A stretch of DNA of 50,568 bases, taken from Lachnospiraceae bacterium (GTDB lineage: Bacteria; Bacillota; Clostridia; Lachnospirales; Lachnospiraceae). Below, piece by piece: positions 17,501-25,899 of this stretch. The position numbers and the translations under genes were made by a program. The notes under the pieces are model-generated. The model was not told the DNA's origin and did no database searches. It saw nothing but the letters and a program-made list of their open reading frames with translations. The stretch spans positions 1 to 50,568 of the forward strand of contig JAILLW010000030.1 in assembly GCA_024692955.1 (NCBI GenBank), written 5' to 3'. The first letter of the stretch is position 1. The number at the start of each line of letters is the position of its first letter.

Positions 17501-19490
17501 CATCCGCCTGTTTTCTTAACATCAGACCTTGGTTGAACAGATACCATTTTTTGTCGACCTTCACGACTCCCTGATAAGCCAGCAGTCCGGTTTCGAAATC
17601 CCCGAACATAACTTTCACCGCTTTTTTTGCCTTCAGGGCATTCTTCCCCTTCGCGATAAGCGTGAAGTTCTCATCCACCGCGAACAGTCCCTTTACCGGC
17701 TGACCGTCCTGATAGAAGGTCGATATCTCGGGGTGCTCTTTATCTGTGACGAGAACACCGTTAGCCGTTACGGAAAACGAGATCTGCTTTTTCTCATATC
17801 CTTCTCCCGTTGCGGTCGCGGTCACAGTAAGGACTTCCGGCCGGTCTATGCTAAGGGTGGCGGAAGTCTTTCCCTCCTTTACGGATGTCGTCAGGGTGGC
17901 GGAAGGATTGTCCTCCCCCTTCTTCCATCCGGTCTTTTTACTTTCGCTGCGTACTGTCCATTCGACATTCCCCGTAAATTTCGCATCCGTTACAAGCTCG
18001 ATCGGCATCTCATAAGGATCGCCCATGCCGAACACAGATGACACGGGCGCGATCTTCGAAGCCGGCTTCAGATCCTTCAGTTTCTTAAGCTCCGCAGTAT
18101 CCACCGTGACCGTAAAGGAGGAAGAGACATCATGTCCGTCCGCATCCTTCCCGTCGGCCGTGACCGTGACCGTCGCCTCTCCCGCCTTGAGAGCCTTCAG
18201 ATTTCCGACGCGGTCTGCGGATACGATCGAGGGATCGCTGCTTATGATCTTATATCCCGTCTCAGCCGCGTTTTCGGGTAATACGGAAACTCCTATTTTA
18301 AGGGATTCGTTAAGTCGGAGACTGACCGATCCCCCGTTGTCGATCGATGTGCCGTCCGGCTTTTTTACCTCAAGGCCCGTGACCGCCGATTCCCGGAGGG
18401 GGATCAGAACGGTCTGTTTCATGGTCCTTGTAAATGCCGTCTTAAGAAAATCATCCTGTTCAATGGTTGAAAACTCTTCGTTGAAAAGATAATAGCCGAT
18501 GCGCCCGTAGGGAAGATTATCAAATGTTACGGAGCCTTCCTTTATTTCCTCGAGCCTGTTTGTCTCTGCCGTTTTTCCGATGAGCCGTGCCCGGTTGTAT
18601 TTTTCCGAAGTGATCTTAAGGGAGCCGTCGCTTTTCAGCTGGCTGTGATAGAGTGCACCGGAAAGCCCCGTCACTTCATATTCATTCCCGTCATCCTCTT
18701 CGGCGATGGTGATCGTCACCGGATCGGAATCTGCTTCCTCTGTGGTATCGTCTCCATTCACCTTTTTATATCTGGCAAAAAGTTTGTATTCACCCTCCGA
18801 AAAATCATCAAACCAGCCGTCAACATCGAGATCCTTCGCGTTCGCTGAATAATAGTCCTTAAGTGCGTCCGCCTTTTCCTGATCCGTCATATCCGTGAGA
18901 TCGGGGTACTCATTCACTGCCAGATTTCTGCCCGATTCAGTACTGTCTTTGTACCAGGTGCCGAGGATCTTTTCCGTCTGCGATCCGGCTTTTGAAAGTA
19001 TTACGGAAGCCTCCGTAAATTCATCATTATCCAGACAGAAGGTCACCTGAAGGGCGTCCTCAAGATAAAGGCCGAACCGGTAATTATCCGCGAATCCCGC
19101 ATCGTTTTCGGAATCGGCCGAATCCTCCGCAAGCACGGTCTCCTCCTCTTCCCGAACCGGGATTTCGCGCATTGCTTCTTCTTCCGAAGCATCTCCGATC
19201 TCTTCGGAAAGATCTCCGGCCTCTTCGGAAAGATCTCCGGTCTCTTCGGAAAGATCTCCGGAAACATCTTTGTAAGCTTCCCCGGGGGCTTCGGAATCCT
19301 CGTTTTCTCCCCCATACAGGTCTTCGTCTTCCTCCCCGGAAATCCCGGGCTCAATTTCCGAAAAAGCTTCCTCAAAGATGTCTTCTTCCGTCTCTTCCGG
19401 CAGTACTGCGGCATAGGCCGGTACCGCGGGAGCAAACGCGCTCGCGATCATCGAGAGGCTGACAAGCCATGTGATCAGTTTTTTCCTCAT
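14535..19490 (-). CDS. Giant secreted cell-wall-binding repeat protein with Ig-like domain
   Basis: A 1651-residue exported protein. Signal peptide: MRKK then a hydrophobic core ending PAYAA (about residue 28). Then an acidic segment (30-135) with four 7-residue repeats of type GDLSEET, and beta-rich domains. A Big_2-like Ig domain lies near 370-465 (SLRLNESLKIGVSVLP, SSDPSIVSADRVG, GEATVTVTA). From about residue 620 to the end run choline-binding/glucan-binding-like repeats (for example GWIKSGGKEYYIDPSTGKW and GDKTYWFDPETARLG). No catalytic domain, LPxTG motif or transmembrane anchor is seen, so attachment is presumably through the repeats. Strong AAGGAGGAATT ribosome site. It is transcribed in the same direction as the butyryl-CoA operon but after that operon's terminator, and has its own terminator. 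Adhesin or structural surface role is inference. Confidence 0.85.
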   Translation of the reverse strand: MRKKLITWLVSLSMIASAFAPAVPAYAAVLPEETEEDIFEEAFSEIEPGISGEEDEDLYGGENEDSEAPGEAYKDVSGDLSEETGDLSEEAGDLSEEIGDASEEEAMREIPVREEEETVLAEDSADSENDAGFADNYRFGLYLEDALQVTFCLDNDEFTEASVILSKAGSQTEKILGTWYKDSTESGRNLAVNEYPDLTDMTDQEKADALKDYYSANAKDLDVDGWFDDFSEGEYKLFARYKKVNGDDTTEEADSDPVTITIAEEDDGNEYEVTGLSGALYHSQLKSDGSLKITSEKYNRARLIGKTAETNRLEEIKEGSVTFDNLPYGRIGYYLFNEEFSTIEQDDFLKTAFTRTMKQTVLIPLRESAVTGLEVKKPDGTSIDNGGSVSLRLNESLKIGVSVLPENAAETGYKIISSDPSIVSADRVGNLKALKAGEATVTVTADGKDADGHDVSSSFTVTVDTAELKKLKDLKPASKIAPVSSVFGMGDPYEMPIELVTDAKFTGNVEWTVRSESKKTGWKKGEDNPSATLTTSVKEGKTSATLSIDRPEVLTVTATATGEGYEKKQISFSVTANGVLVTDKEHPEISTFYQDGQPVKGLFAVDENFTLIAKGKNALKAKKAVKVMFGDFETGLLAYQGVVKVDKKWYLFNQGLMLRKQADVDAAFPGYIYQLDKSGAVKTGWIKSGGKEYYIDPSTGKWVPKGNFVPRGKGFTYLFENDGSFSAKNGAETIGEKSYYFEKGICATGFAYFDKDENRVSRISKADSAFYFDPDTGAAVTGPFVIKGKKYVPSIGGMIPINRRYQAYTPGVTYYFADKKGAVITNRFVSDKDGTYYADPDGKLYTNCTVIIKGVSCTFDAEGRLLGSGDFALVTGYLTDYTTELYVKLDQKGKPEKGVSYYQNYYGISLIKDEWIYENPDIRVYHTDGKGKLQTGLVKIGDKTYWFDPETARLGTVLKKNEKSRVVTWKKKLYLCLEDGTICTEAGFRALGDPGDKEFVYVKNETGELATGLFTDGDKTYIFSSSGKQLKAMQGGGIKCGKKYYAINTKGNDPEDFHVLTGDSVRIERCSDKYQYMVNKDGSVKTGGWQELNGKKYYAFDQGMLAPAGSDDGETLFIIKGKMYLFSDEPGNPCLLTGWRKVKSAAAIRNVDDTTDFGGDYHAGPYYFFFDPKSGAAITGLKRINAPLLNGNGSIKTDLDGNPVAGEATKELYFNTDRALMPLGALVTDGNAAAARGKIYHTGKDGSVTKNSAGLFTFEDADGNMQTVYRKKDGTVAKGRTEVTLSDGSKAWYYFDLADGHMEKYAFRKTKKKWYYYGRDGRMSFDPELTEPVTETVYNSVTVAFNSDGSIKAFSRIIDGVATPLKNGFLQYNDGSSGGALMTGKDALPATGMQKGVILGSVYAVLYFESDGKLFGASKESMSGSLELVKIGKKYYVSRNGAMGLLPAGAKEHHIVEVERWPGLPAADAKVLNNEALLRKNMNGSSKLRVRINEDGSVYTGTFIMEGKTCHTNKYGVIVEDYSWFVKSGKNWTVSEALSPGSPVTLFEMEAMLKADLGDTGGMTEQEYMAKIAVYSEIRTDRNGKLKPLLNKMTGKPVSGCYMISSGSGEPKLVLLKNGLPAGGVKKFSMWGATYILTFDAYGGMSSFIIG
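19180..19263. repeat. 21-bp tandem repeats encoding GDLSEE(T/A/I) heptads
   Basis: Three near-identical 21-base units (19201-19221, 19222-19242, 19243-19263) and one diverged unit (19180-19200) encode an acidic heptad repeat just after the signal peptide. Copy number probably varies between strains. Confidence 0.85.
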
Positions 19491-19514
19491 ACCGTAATTC
19501 CTCCTTAATAATGT

Positions 19515-19529
19515 ACCGGCACTGCCGGT
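19515..19529. other. Short hairpin in the leader of the wall-binding protein gene
   Basis: ACCGGC-ACT-GCCGGT is a perfect 6-bp stem with a 3-base loop, about 10 bases upstream of the ribosome site. It could modulate translation or stability. No convincing promoter was recognised between it and the etf terminator. Confidence 0.5.
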
Positions 19530-19572
19530 TATCCCCGTCCCGTTCCGTCATGTTCCTTCACGAAACGATCCG

Positions 19573-19618
19573 AAATCACAAACAGGAATCCGCAAATCCG
19601 CGGATCCCTGTCTGATTT
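19573..19618 (-). terminator. Terminator-like stem after etfA
   Basis: On the minus strand, CAGGGATCCGC / GCGGATTCCTG pair over 11 bp (one G-U), with an outer AAATCA/TGATTT pairing. The following U-run is interrupted (TTTGTGATTT), so termination may be partial. Confidence 0.7.
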
Positions 19619-19651
19619 AAAACACTTTATTGCCGTGAAATCCTCCAGGGA

Positions 19652-20701
19652 TCACTTCTTAGCTTTTTCGGCTTTGATCGCCTCCGTAAGCTGCGGTACG
19701 ATCTTGTTAAGATCGCCGACGATTCCGTAGTCGGCCACGTCAAAGATCGGCGCATCCTCATCCTTGTTGATCGCGATGATCACATCGGATTCCTCCATAC
19801 CGGCCACATGCTGGATCGCGCCGGAGATCCCGATCGCGAAATATACATTCGGACGGACGGTCTTGCCCGTCTGGCCGACCTGAAGGTCTTTCGGCTTCCA
19901 CCCCGCGTCAACTACCGCTCTCGAGCAGGATACGGTGCCGCCGACAGCCTTCGCAAGATCCTCGAGGATCCTGAAGTTCTCCGGGGAGCCCACACCGCGG
20001 CCGCCGGATACGAGGATCTTCGCGTCCATGATGTCTTCCACATCGGAAACTGCCTTAACAACTTCCTTAATCGTCACATAGCGGTTGTTCGGGGTAAAGC
20101 CCGGGTTGAATTCGATCACTTCCGCCTTCGCGCCCTTAACGGGATCCAGCTTCTGCATAACGCCGGGACGAACGGTCGCCATCTGGGGACGGTTGTTCGG
20201 GCAGGCGATGGTCGCGATCGTATTTCCGCCGAATGCGGGACGGGTCATGAGCAGCTGATTGTGAAGCTGTTCATCTTCCTTGCCCGGGATCGGCTGAAGC
20301 GGGAAATCACCGATATCAAGCACGGTGCAGTCCGCGGTAAGACCGGTAGCCACTCTCGCGGAAACCGTGGGGCCGAGATCACGTCCGATGGCGGTAGCGC
20401 CTACCAGCACGATCTCCGGCTTGTATTCGTTGATCACGGAGGCAAGCGCGTGCGCATAAGGCTCCGTCCGGTAATCCTTGAGCTCCGGATCATCCACTAC
20501 GATGACCTTGTCCGCGCCGTACTCGGCGAGAGAATCCGCAAGTCCCTTTACGCCCGATCCGATGAGAACGGCCGCCACATAGGTATCAAGCGGCTTTGCA
20601 AGTTCCTTTGCCTTGCCCAGAAGTTCATACGCGATGCCGCTGATCTCGTTGTCCACCTGCTGGGCAAAGACGAATACGCCTTTATAATCCTGAATATTCA
20701 T
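19652..20701 (-). CDS. etfA: Electron transfer flavoprotein alpha subunit
   Basis: A 349-residue EtfA. The C-terminal FAD-binding domain shows SGGRGVGSPENF near residue 233, VGQTGKTVRPNVYFAIGISGAIQH near 275-300 and IIAINKDEDAPIFDVADYGIVGD near the end. With EtfB and Bcd it forms the soluble complex that couples crotonyl-CoA reduction by NADH to ferredoxin reduction in butyrate-forming Clostridia. The ribosome site is embedded in the last codons of etfB (TTAGGAGGACTC), and only one base separates the etfB stop from this ATG, so the two are translationally coupled. Confidence 0.96.
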   Translation of the reverse strand: MNIQDYKGVFVFAQQVDNEISGIAYELLGKAKELAKPLDTYVAAVLIGSGVKGLADSLAEYGADKVIVVDDPELKDYRTEPYAHALASVINEYKPEIVLVGATAIGRDLGPTVSARVATGLTADCTVLDIGDFPLQPIPGKEDEQLHNQLLMTRPAFGGNTIATIACPNNRPQMATVRPGVMQKLDPVKGAKAEVIEFNPGFTPNNRYVTIKEVVKAVSDVEDIMDAKILVSGGRGVGSPENFRILEDLAKAVGGTVSCSRAVVDAGWKPKDLQVGQTGKTVRPNVYFAIGISGAIQHVAGMEESDVIIAINKDEDAPIFDVADYGIVGDLNKIVPQLTEAIKAEKAKK

Positions 20702-20702
20702 T

Positions 20703-21488
20703 TTAGAGTCCTCCTAAATGCTTTTCTTTCATCTTGCCGACGATATAGCTCACAGCTTCCTCCGGAGAATCGGGAGCAACCTTTTCGCCTGCCCCTTTCC
20801 GAACCTTGTCGGAAGCTTTCGCGATCTTGGTAGGAGAACCCGCCAGCCCGAGGTTGCAATCGTCCACATCCTTTAAGTCAGCTCTGCCCCAGGTCGTGAT
20901 CTCCGGCTCGTCGAAGATACGGCCGACGGTCATGTATCTGGGCTCATTCAGCTCGGAAAGAGCCGTGATCAGGCAGGGCATTTTCGCTTCGAGGATATGA
21001 TAGCGGTCGTCGTACTGTCTCTGAACGATGACCTTGTCGCCGTCGATCTTAATGTCCTGAGCATAGGAGATCACGGGAAGCTGAAGGTGTTCAGCGATCT
21101 GGGGACCAACCTGTGCCGTATCACCGTCGATGGCCTGACGTCCGGTGATGATGAGATCATACTCAAGATTCCGGATCGCTCCCGCGATGGTGGTGGAGGT
21201 GGCCCAGGTATCCGCGCCACCCAGTACTCTGTCCGTTACGAGGACGCCCTTGTCAGCGCCCATTGCGATGGCTTCACGAAGGACATCCGCCGCTTTCGGA
21301 AGGCCCATGGTAAGCACGGTCACTTCCGCGCCGTACTGATCCTTTAAACGGAGCGCCGCCTCAAGGCCCGCCTTGTCATCCGGGTTCATGATCGCGAGCA
21401 TCGCTCCTCTGTCAAGGGTCCCGTCGGGGTTGAACTTTACGCCGCCCTTCGTATCGGGAACCTGTTTAATGCAAACAATGATCTTCAT
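20703..21488 (-). CDS. etfB: Electron transfer flavoprotein beta subunit
   Basis: A 261-residue EtfB beginning MKIIVCIKQVPDTKGGVKF. It has the AMP/FAD-binding stretch LIITGRQAIDGDTAQVGPQIAEHL near residues 120-142. This extended motif is known from electron-bifurcating EtfB proteins and supports a bifurcating Bcd-Etf complex. The gene lies 18 bases after bcd with CAGGAGGGAC as ribosome site, and its end carries the etfA ribosome site. Confidence 0.96.
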   Translation of the reverse strand: MKIIVCIKQVPDTKGGVKFNPDGTLDRGAMLAIMNPDDKAGLEAALRLKDQYGAEVTVLTMGLPKAADVLREAIAMGADKGVLVTDRVLGGADTWATSTTIAGAIRNLEYDLIITGRQAIDGDTAQVGPQIAEHLQLPVISYAQDIKIDGDKVIVQRQYDDRYHILEAKMPCLITALSELNEPRYMTVGRIFDEPEITTWGRADLKDVDDCNLGLAGSPTKIAKASDKVRKGAGEKVAPDSPEEAVSYIVGKMKEKHLGGL

Positions 21489-21506
21489 TTTCGAATGTCC
21501 CTCCTG

Positions 21507-22673
21507 TTATTTAAGTAAAGCCGCGGAAATGACCATACGCTGTACTTCCGAAGTACCTTCGTAGATCTCCGTGATCTTGGCGTCTCTCATCATGCGTTCC
21601 ACATCATATTCACGGATGTAACCGTATCCGCCGTGCAGCTGAACCGCCTTGGTGGTAACTTCCATGGCGACTTCCGCCGCGCAGAGCTTCGCCTGCGCCG
21701 CTTCAACCGAATAGGAAACCTTGGGATCCTTCTTGTAAGCGTCCTTCTTGCGGGCCGCGCGGTAAACCAGCATCCTCGCCGCCTCTACCTTGGTCGCCAT
21801 ATCCGCGAGCTGGAACTGTGTATTCTGGAACTGACCGATGGAACGGCCGAACTGCTTTCTTTCCTTAACATAAGCGATGGTCGCGTCAAGAGCGCCTGCC
21901 GCAAGGCCGAGAGCCTGCGCCGCGATCCCGATACGTCCGCCGTCAAGGGTGTGCATCGCGATATTGAAGCCCTTGCCGCGCTGACCGAGGAGGTTGTCCT
22001 TCGGGATACGGCAGTCCGTAAAGATCAGCTCATAGGTGGAGGATCCGCGGATACCCATCTTCTTTTCCTTTACGCCGAAGGTAAAGCCCGGGGTGCCCTT
22101 CTCCACGATGAACGCGGAGATCTCCTTCATCATCTTGCCGCGCTTTTCGATCTTGCCGGTAACCGCAAAAATGACATATACGTCAGCTTCCTTACCGTTG
22201 GTGATGAAGCACTTGGAACCGTTCAGCACCCATTCATCGCCGTCAAGCTCGGCCTTGGTCTGCTGTCCCTGTGCATCGGTTCCGGCACCGGGCTCGGTAA
22301 GGCCGAAAGCGCCGATCTTCTCACCCTTCGCAAGAGGGGGCAGATATTTCGCCTTCTGCTCATCGGTTCCGAAGGTCATGATCGGGTCGATGCAAAGCGA
22401 GGTATGCGCCGATACGATAACGCCGGTGGTGCCGCAGACCTTGGAAAGCTCCTCGACACACATGGCATAGGTCAGGGTATCGCAGCCCTGTCCGCCGTAC
22501 TCCTTCGGTACCGGGATACCCATGAAGCCGTAGCGGGCCATCTTTTCAACCGTCTCGCGGGGGAAGCGTTCTTCTTCGTCCACTTCCTGCGCGAGAGGCT
22601 TTACTTCTTTTTCGGCAAAATCCGCGAATAAGGATCTCGCCATCTCATGCTCTTTACTTAATGTAAAATCCAT
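21507..22673 (-). CDS. bcd: Butyryl-CoA dehydrogenase (acyl-CoA dehydrogenase family)
   Basis: A 388-residue acyl-CoA dehydrogenase of normal length that reduces crotonyl-CoA to butyryl-CoA with EtfAB. Seen: FGLTEPGAGTDAQG (about 125-140), the FAD-region CFITNGKEADVYVIFAVTGK, the RIGIAAQALGLA stretch, and the catalytic Glu in ITEIYEGTSEVQR near residue 367. GGAGGAATCAGAAC precedes the start. It lies between hbd and etfB, the classical clostridial order. Confidence 0.95.
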   Translation of the reverse strand: MDFTLSKEHEMARSLFADFAEKEVKPLAQEVDEEERFPRETVEKMARYGFMGIPVPKEYGGQGCDTLTYAMCVEELSKVCGTTGVIVSAHTSLCIDPIMTFGTDEQKAKYLPPLAKGEKIGAFGLTEPGAGTDAQGQQTKAELDGDEWVLNGSKCFITNGKEADVYVIFAVTGKIEKRGKMMKEISAFIVEKGTPGFTFGVKEKKMGIRGSSTYELIFTDCRIPKDNLLGQRGKGFNIAMHTLDGGRIGIAAQALGLAAGALDATIAYVKERKQFGRSIGQFQNTQFQLADMATKVEAARMLVYRAARKKDAYKKDPKVSYSVEAAQAKLCAAEVAMEVTTKAVQLHGGYGYIREYDVERMMRDAKITEIYEGTSEVQRMVISAALLK

Positions 22674-22715
22674 GTTCTGATTCCTCCATAAAACTTTTGC
22701 AACTTTGAATTCTGG

Positions 22716-23555
22716 TCATTTACTGTAATCAAAAAATCCGACACCGGTCTTCTTGCCGAGTTTCTTTTCCTCTACCATCTTCTTAAGAAGCGGCGCGGGA
22801 GCGTACTTGTCATCACCGGTCTCTTTATGAAGGACTTCCATGATGGCCAGGCAGATATCAAGTCCGATGAGATCGCCGAGGTGCAGGGGTCCCATGGGAT
22901 GAGAAGCGCCGAGCTGCATTGCGATGTCGATGTCTTCCGCGGAAGCGGTTCCTGCATCAAGAACGTTGATCGCTTCATTGATCATCGGGATCAGGATCCG
23001 GTTTACCACGAAGCCGGGAGCTTCCTTGACCTCAACGGGGGTCTTGCCGATCTCGGTGGCGATGGCCTTGATCTTATCCACCATTTCCTGAGGCGTATTC
23101 TCGCCCTTGATGACTTCCACGAGCTTCATGCGGTCCGCGGGATTGAAGAAATGCATTCCGATCATCGGACGGTCAAGCCCCTCCCCGATCTTCGTGATCG
23201 AAAGAGAAGAAGTGTTCGATGCGAACATACAGTCTTTCTTAACGATGCCCTGAAGCTGTTTGAAGATGTTCTTTTTGATCTCAAGATCTTCAAGAGCAAC
23301 TTCCACGATGAGATCGCAGTCGCCGCAGATGTCGTTTAAGCCGATCGTGATCTTTCCAAGGATCTCATCCGCTTTTTCCCGCGTGATCTTTTCTTTCCCT
23401 ACCAGGAAATCCATGTTCTTTTTGATCTTGCCGAAGCCGCCTTCCGCGTACTCCTGCTTGATGTCGCAAAGACAGACTTCATAACCGTCCGTCATGGCGA
23501 AAGCCTGCGCGATCCCGGATCCCATGGTTCCTGCGCCGATGATACCAACTTTCAT
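22716..23555 (-). CDS. hbd: 3-hydroxybutyryl-CoA dehydrogenase
   Basis: A 279-residue NAD(P)-dependent enzyme that reduces acetoacetyl-CoA to 3-hydroxybutyryl-CoA. Rossmann motif [13 protein letters not shown] is at the N-terminus, the [11 protein letters not shown] segment near 112, the catalytic His in [16 protein letters not shown] near 135, and the C-terminal dimer domain [14 protein letters not shown]. The length is standard. ACGGAGGAAAAC precedes the start, and the gene follows crt by 50 bases. Confidence 0.96.
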   Translation of the reverse strand: MKVGIIGAGTMGSGIAQAFAMTDGYEVCLCDIKQEYAEGGFGKIKKNMDFLVGKEKITREKADEILGKITIGLNDICGDCDLIVEVALEDLEIKKNIFKQLQGIVKKDCMFASNTSSLSITKIGEGLDRPMIGMHFFNPADRMKLVEVIKGENTPQEMVDKIKAIATEIGKTPVEVKEAPGFVVNRILIPMINEAINVLDAGTASAEDIDIAMQLGASHPMGPLHLGDLIGLDICLAIMEVLHKETGDDKYAPAPLLKKMVEEKKLGKKTGVGFFDYSK

Positions 23556-23605
23556 TTTGTTTTCCTCCGTATATTTCTTTACTTTTGTTTCCTGAATTTA
23601 TGTGA

Positions 23606-24436
23606 CTACCTGTTCTTAAAAGGAACGACCTTCAGCTTCTTTTCCTTATCCTTCTCAAGGAAATTGCCCATTCCGGCTTTCTGATCCTCAGTCTCGAAGC
23701 AGTCGCCGAAGAGCTTCTCCTCGATCACTATGGCCTTGTCGATGTCGGTCTGCAGGCCTTCGTTGATGGCCTTCTTGCAGTTCCTTACGGCGATGGGCGC
23801 CTGCATCGCAATGCCGTTCGCCATTTTCTCCGCCGCTGCCATCAGATTTTCCTTCGCGGTGGCGGTCACATTGCCGGCCTCATCCGCAGTGGCTCCGATC
23901 ACGTCGTTTACAAGACCGATCCTGAGCGCTTCGGCCGCCTTGATATTGCGGGCCGTATAGATCATCTGCTTCGCGTAACCCGGAGATACGAGACGCGCAA
24001 GTCTCTGGGTTCCTCCGAAGCCCGGGGTGATGCCGAGGCCTGCTTCCGGCTGTCCGAATACCGCATTTTCCGAGCAGATCCTGATATCACAGCTCATGGA
24101 GATCTCGCAGCCGCCGCCGAGCGCGTAGCCGTTTACCGCCGCGATCACGGGGATCGGGAAGGTCTCAAGCTTGCGGAATACATCATTTCCCTTCTTTCCG
24201 AAGGCCTCGCCCTCTTTCTTGGTAAGGGTGCTCATCTCCGCGATATCCGCTCCGGCAACGAAGCTCTTTTCACCGGCCCCTGTCAGGATCAGGCATCTTA
24301 CCTGCTCAAGATCCACATTGTCAAGGGTCTCGGAAAGTTCGTCGAGCACCTGAGAATTCAGGGCATTCAGGGCACTCTCGCGGTTGATCGTGATGATTGC
24401 GATCCTGTCCTTTACTTCATACAGTACAAATTCCAT
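23606..24436 (-). CDS. crt: Crotonase / 3-hydroxybutyryl-CoA dehydratase
   Basis: A 276-residue enoyl-CoA hydratase-fold enzyme that dehydrates 3-hydroxybutyryl-CoA to crotonyl-CoA. The oxyanion-hole segment AGADIAEMS is near 62, the first catalytic Glu is in GYALGGGCEISMSCD near 112, and the second is in QPEAGLGITPGFGGTQRL near 132. A short insertion (VIGATADEAGNVTATAKEN) near 180 is slightly longer than usual. It follows thl by 140 bases that contain a hairpin, so its expression may be set separately. Confidence 0.95.
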   Translation of the reverse strand: MEFVLYEVKDRIAIITINRESALNALNSQVLDELSETLDNVDLEQVRCLILTGAGEKSFVAGADIAEMSTLTKKEGEAFGKKGNDVFRKLETFPIPVIAAVNGYALGGGCEISMSCDIRICSENAVFGQPEAGLGITPGFGGTQRLARLVSPGYAKQMIYTARNIKAAEALRIGLVNDVIGATADEAGNVTATAKENLMAAAEKMANGIAMQAPIAVRNCKKAINEGLQTDIDKAIVIEEKLFGDCFETEDQKAGMGNFLEKDKEKKLKVVPFKNR

Positions 24437-24540
24437 AGTTTTCCGTTTCCTTTCTGCCTTTCGGCCGCGATCCGGGAATACCGGCCGGCTTTCGGCATCT
24501 TTCGCTTCTCCTCAGGGAGAATGCACATTTACACGAAAAC

Positions 24541-24567
24541 GGGAGAATGCCGTCCGGCATCCCCCCG
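24541..24567 (-). terminator. Intra-operon hairpin between thl and crt
   Basis: On the minus strand, a stem of about 11-12 bp (GGGGGGATGCC with GGCATTCTCCC, several G-U) around loop GGAC, followed by GTTTTCG. The short U-run suggests partial termination or an RNA end protecting the thl message. Confidence 0.65.
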
Positions 24568-24576
24568 TGTTTCATC

Positions 24577-25773
24577 TCAGTCCATCTTTACGATCGTCGC
24601 GCAGCCCATGCCGCCGCCGATGCAGAGTGTGGCAAGTCCGTTCTTCGCGCCCTTCTTCTTCATCTCATAAAGCAGGGTAACGAGGATACGCGCGCCGGAA
24701 GCACCTACGGGATGACCGAGGGCGATGGCGCCGCCGTTCGGGTTCAGCTGTTTGTCCACGTCGATGCCGAGTTCCTTGCCCACCGCTACGGACTGTGCCG
24801 CAAAAGCTTCGTTCGCCTCGATGATATCGAAGTCTTCGATCTTCATGCCCGTCTTCGCGAGTACCTTCTTCGTGGCGGCTACGGGACCGATTCCCATGAC
24901 CTCGGGACGTACACCGGCAAGAGCGCCCGCCACATAGGTGGCCATCACGTTTGCGCCGAGTTCCTTTGCAGCCTCTTCACTCATAAGTACCACCGCTGCC
25001 GCGCCGTCGTTGATCCCGGACGCGTTGCCGGCGGTAACAAAGCCGTCGGGGTTGATGGGACGAAGCTTCTGAAGCGCTTCCATGGTCTGACCCGCGCGGG
25101 GGCCCTCATCCTTGTTGAAGATGATGGTTTCTTTTTTCTTTTTGATCTCAACGGGGACGATCTCGTCGTCAAATGCGCCGTTATTCTGTGCGGCTTCGCA
25201 CTTCTGCTGGGACTTTAAGGCGAACTCGTCGAGCTCTTCCCTCGTCAGGTTCCATTCTCTTGCGATATTGTCCGCGGTGGTGATCATATGATAATCATTG
25301 AACGCGTCCCAGAGAGCATCCTTTACCATAGTGTCAACCAGTCCGCCCTGAGACTGGGAAGGCCACATCATGCGATAGCCGTAACGTCCGTTCGGGATCG
25401 CGAAAGGAGCCATCGACATATTCTCGCAGCCGCCCGCAACCACTACATCCGCGTCGCCGGCAAGGATCATCTGCGCGCCCTGATTGACCGCGTTCAGACC
25501 GGAACCGCATACCACGTTCATCGTAACGGCGGGGCACTCGATGGGAAGACCTGCTTTGATGGAAGCCTGACGGGCTACGTTCTGTCCCTGTCCGGCCTGG
25601 ATCACGCATCCCATGTAAACCTGGTCAACCTTGTCCGCGGGTACGTTTGCCCTTTTGATCGCTTCTTTGATCACGATCGCGCCGAGATCCGCTACAGGGA
25701 TCGTGGAAAGGGAGCCGCCCATTGTTCCGATGGCCGTACGACAGGCGCCGGCAATCACTACTTTTCTGCTCAT
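24577..25773 (-). CDS. thl: Acetyl-CoA acetyltransferase (thiolase)
   Basis: A 398-residue biosynthetic thiolase condensing two acetyl-CoA to acetoacetyl-CoA, the entry step of butyryl-CoA formation. Nucleophilic Cys is in NVVCGSGLNAV near 88, the His in ALGHPVGASGARI near 352, and the second Cys in LATLCIGGGMGCA near 382. First gene of the operon. ACGGAGGACGAACT precedes the start, and a promoter and a candidate redox operator lie upstream. A butyryl-CoA transferase or phosphotransbutyrylase/kinase is not in this window. Confidence 0.96.
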   Translation of the reverse strand: MSRKVVIAGACRTAIGTMGGSLSTIPVADLGAIVIKEAIKRANVPADKVDQVYMGCVIQAGQGQNVARQASIKAGLPIECPAVTMNVVCGSGLNAVNQGAQMILAGDADVVVAGGCENMSMAPFAIPNGRYGYRMMWPSQSQGGLVDTMVKDALWDAFNDYHMITTADNIAREWNLTREELDEFALKSQQKCEAAQNNGAFDDEIVPVEIKKKKETIIFNKDEGPRAGQTMEALQKLRPINPDGFVTAGNASGINDGAAAVVLMSEEAAKELGANVMATYVAGALAGVRPEVMGIGPVAATKKVLAKTGMKIEDFDIIEANEAFAAQSVAVGKELGIDVDKQLNPNGGAIALGHPVGASGARILVTLLYEMKKKGAKNGLATLCIGGGMGCATIVKMD

Positions 25774-25802
25774 AGTTCGTCCTCCGTGAATTTAATATGA
25801 TG

Positions 25803-25820
25803 CTTATAAAAACATAACAA
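25803..25820. promoter_or_regulatory. Candidate Rex (redox repressor) operator upstream of thl
   Basis: On the plus strand CTTATAA-AAAC-ATAACAA fits the clostridial Rex consensus TTGTTAA-N4-TTAACAA at 10 of 14 positions, 6 of 7 in one half. It lies between the -10 box and the thl start, where a repressor would block elongation or open-complex formation. Rex control of butyrate genes is known in Clostridium; this site is inference. Confidence 0.45.
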
Positions 25821-25847
25821 AAATAGAGCGCACGTCGCGCGAAGTTT

Positions 25848-25876
25848 AGTATAACATAGGAAAGATGCGAATTCAA
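25848..25876 (-). promoter_or_regulatory. Promoter of the thl-crt-hbd-bcd-etfBA operon
   Basis: On the minus strand, TTGAAT (25876-25871), a 17-base spacer and TATACT (25853-25848). A GCGC-N5-GCGC dyad lies just downstream at 25828-25840. Confidence 0.78.
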
Positions 25877-25899
25877 CGGAATATCAATGATAGCATCCG

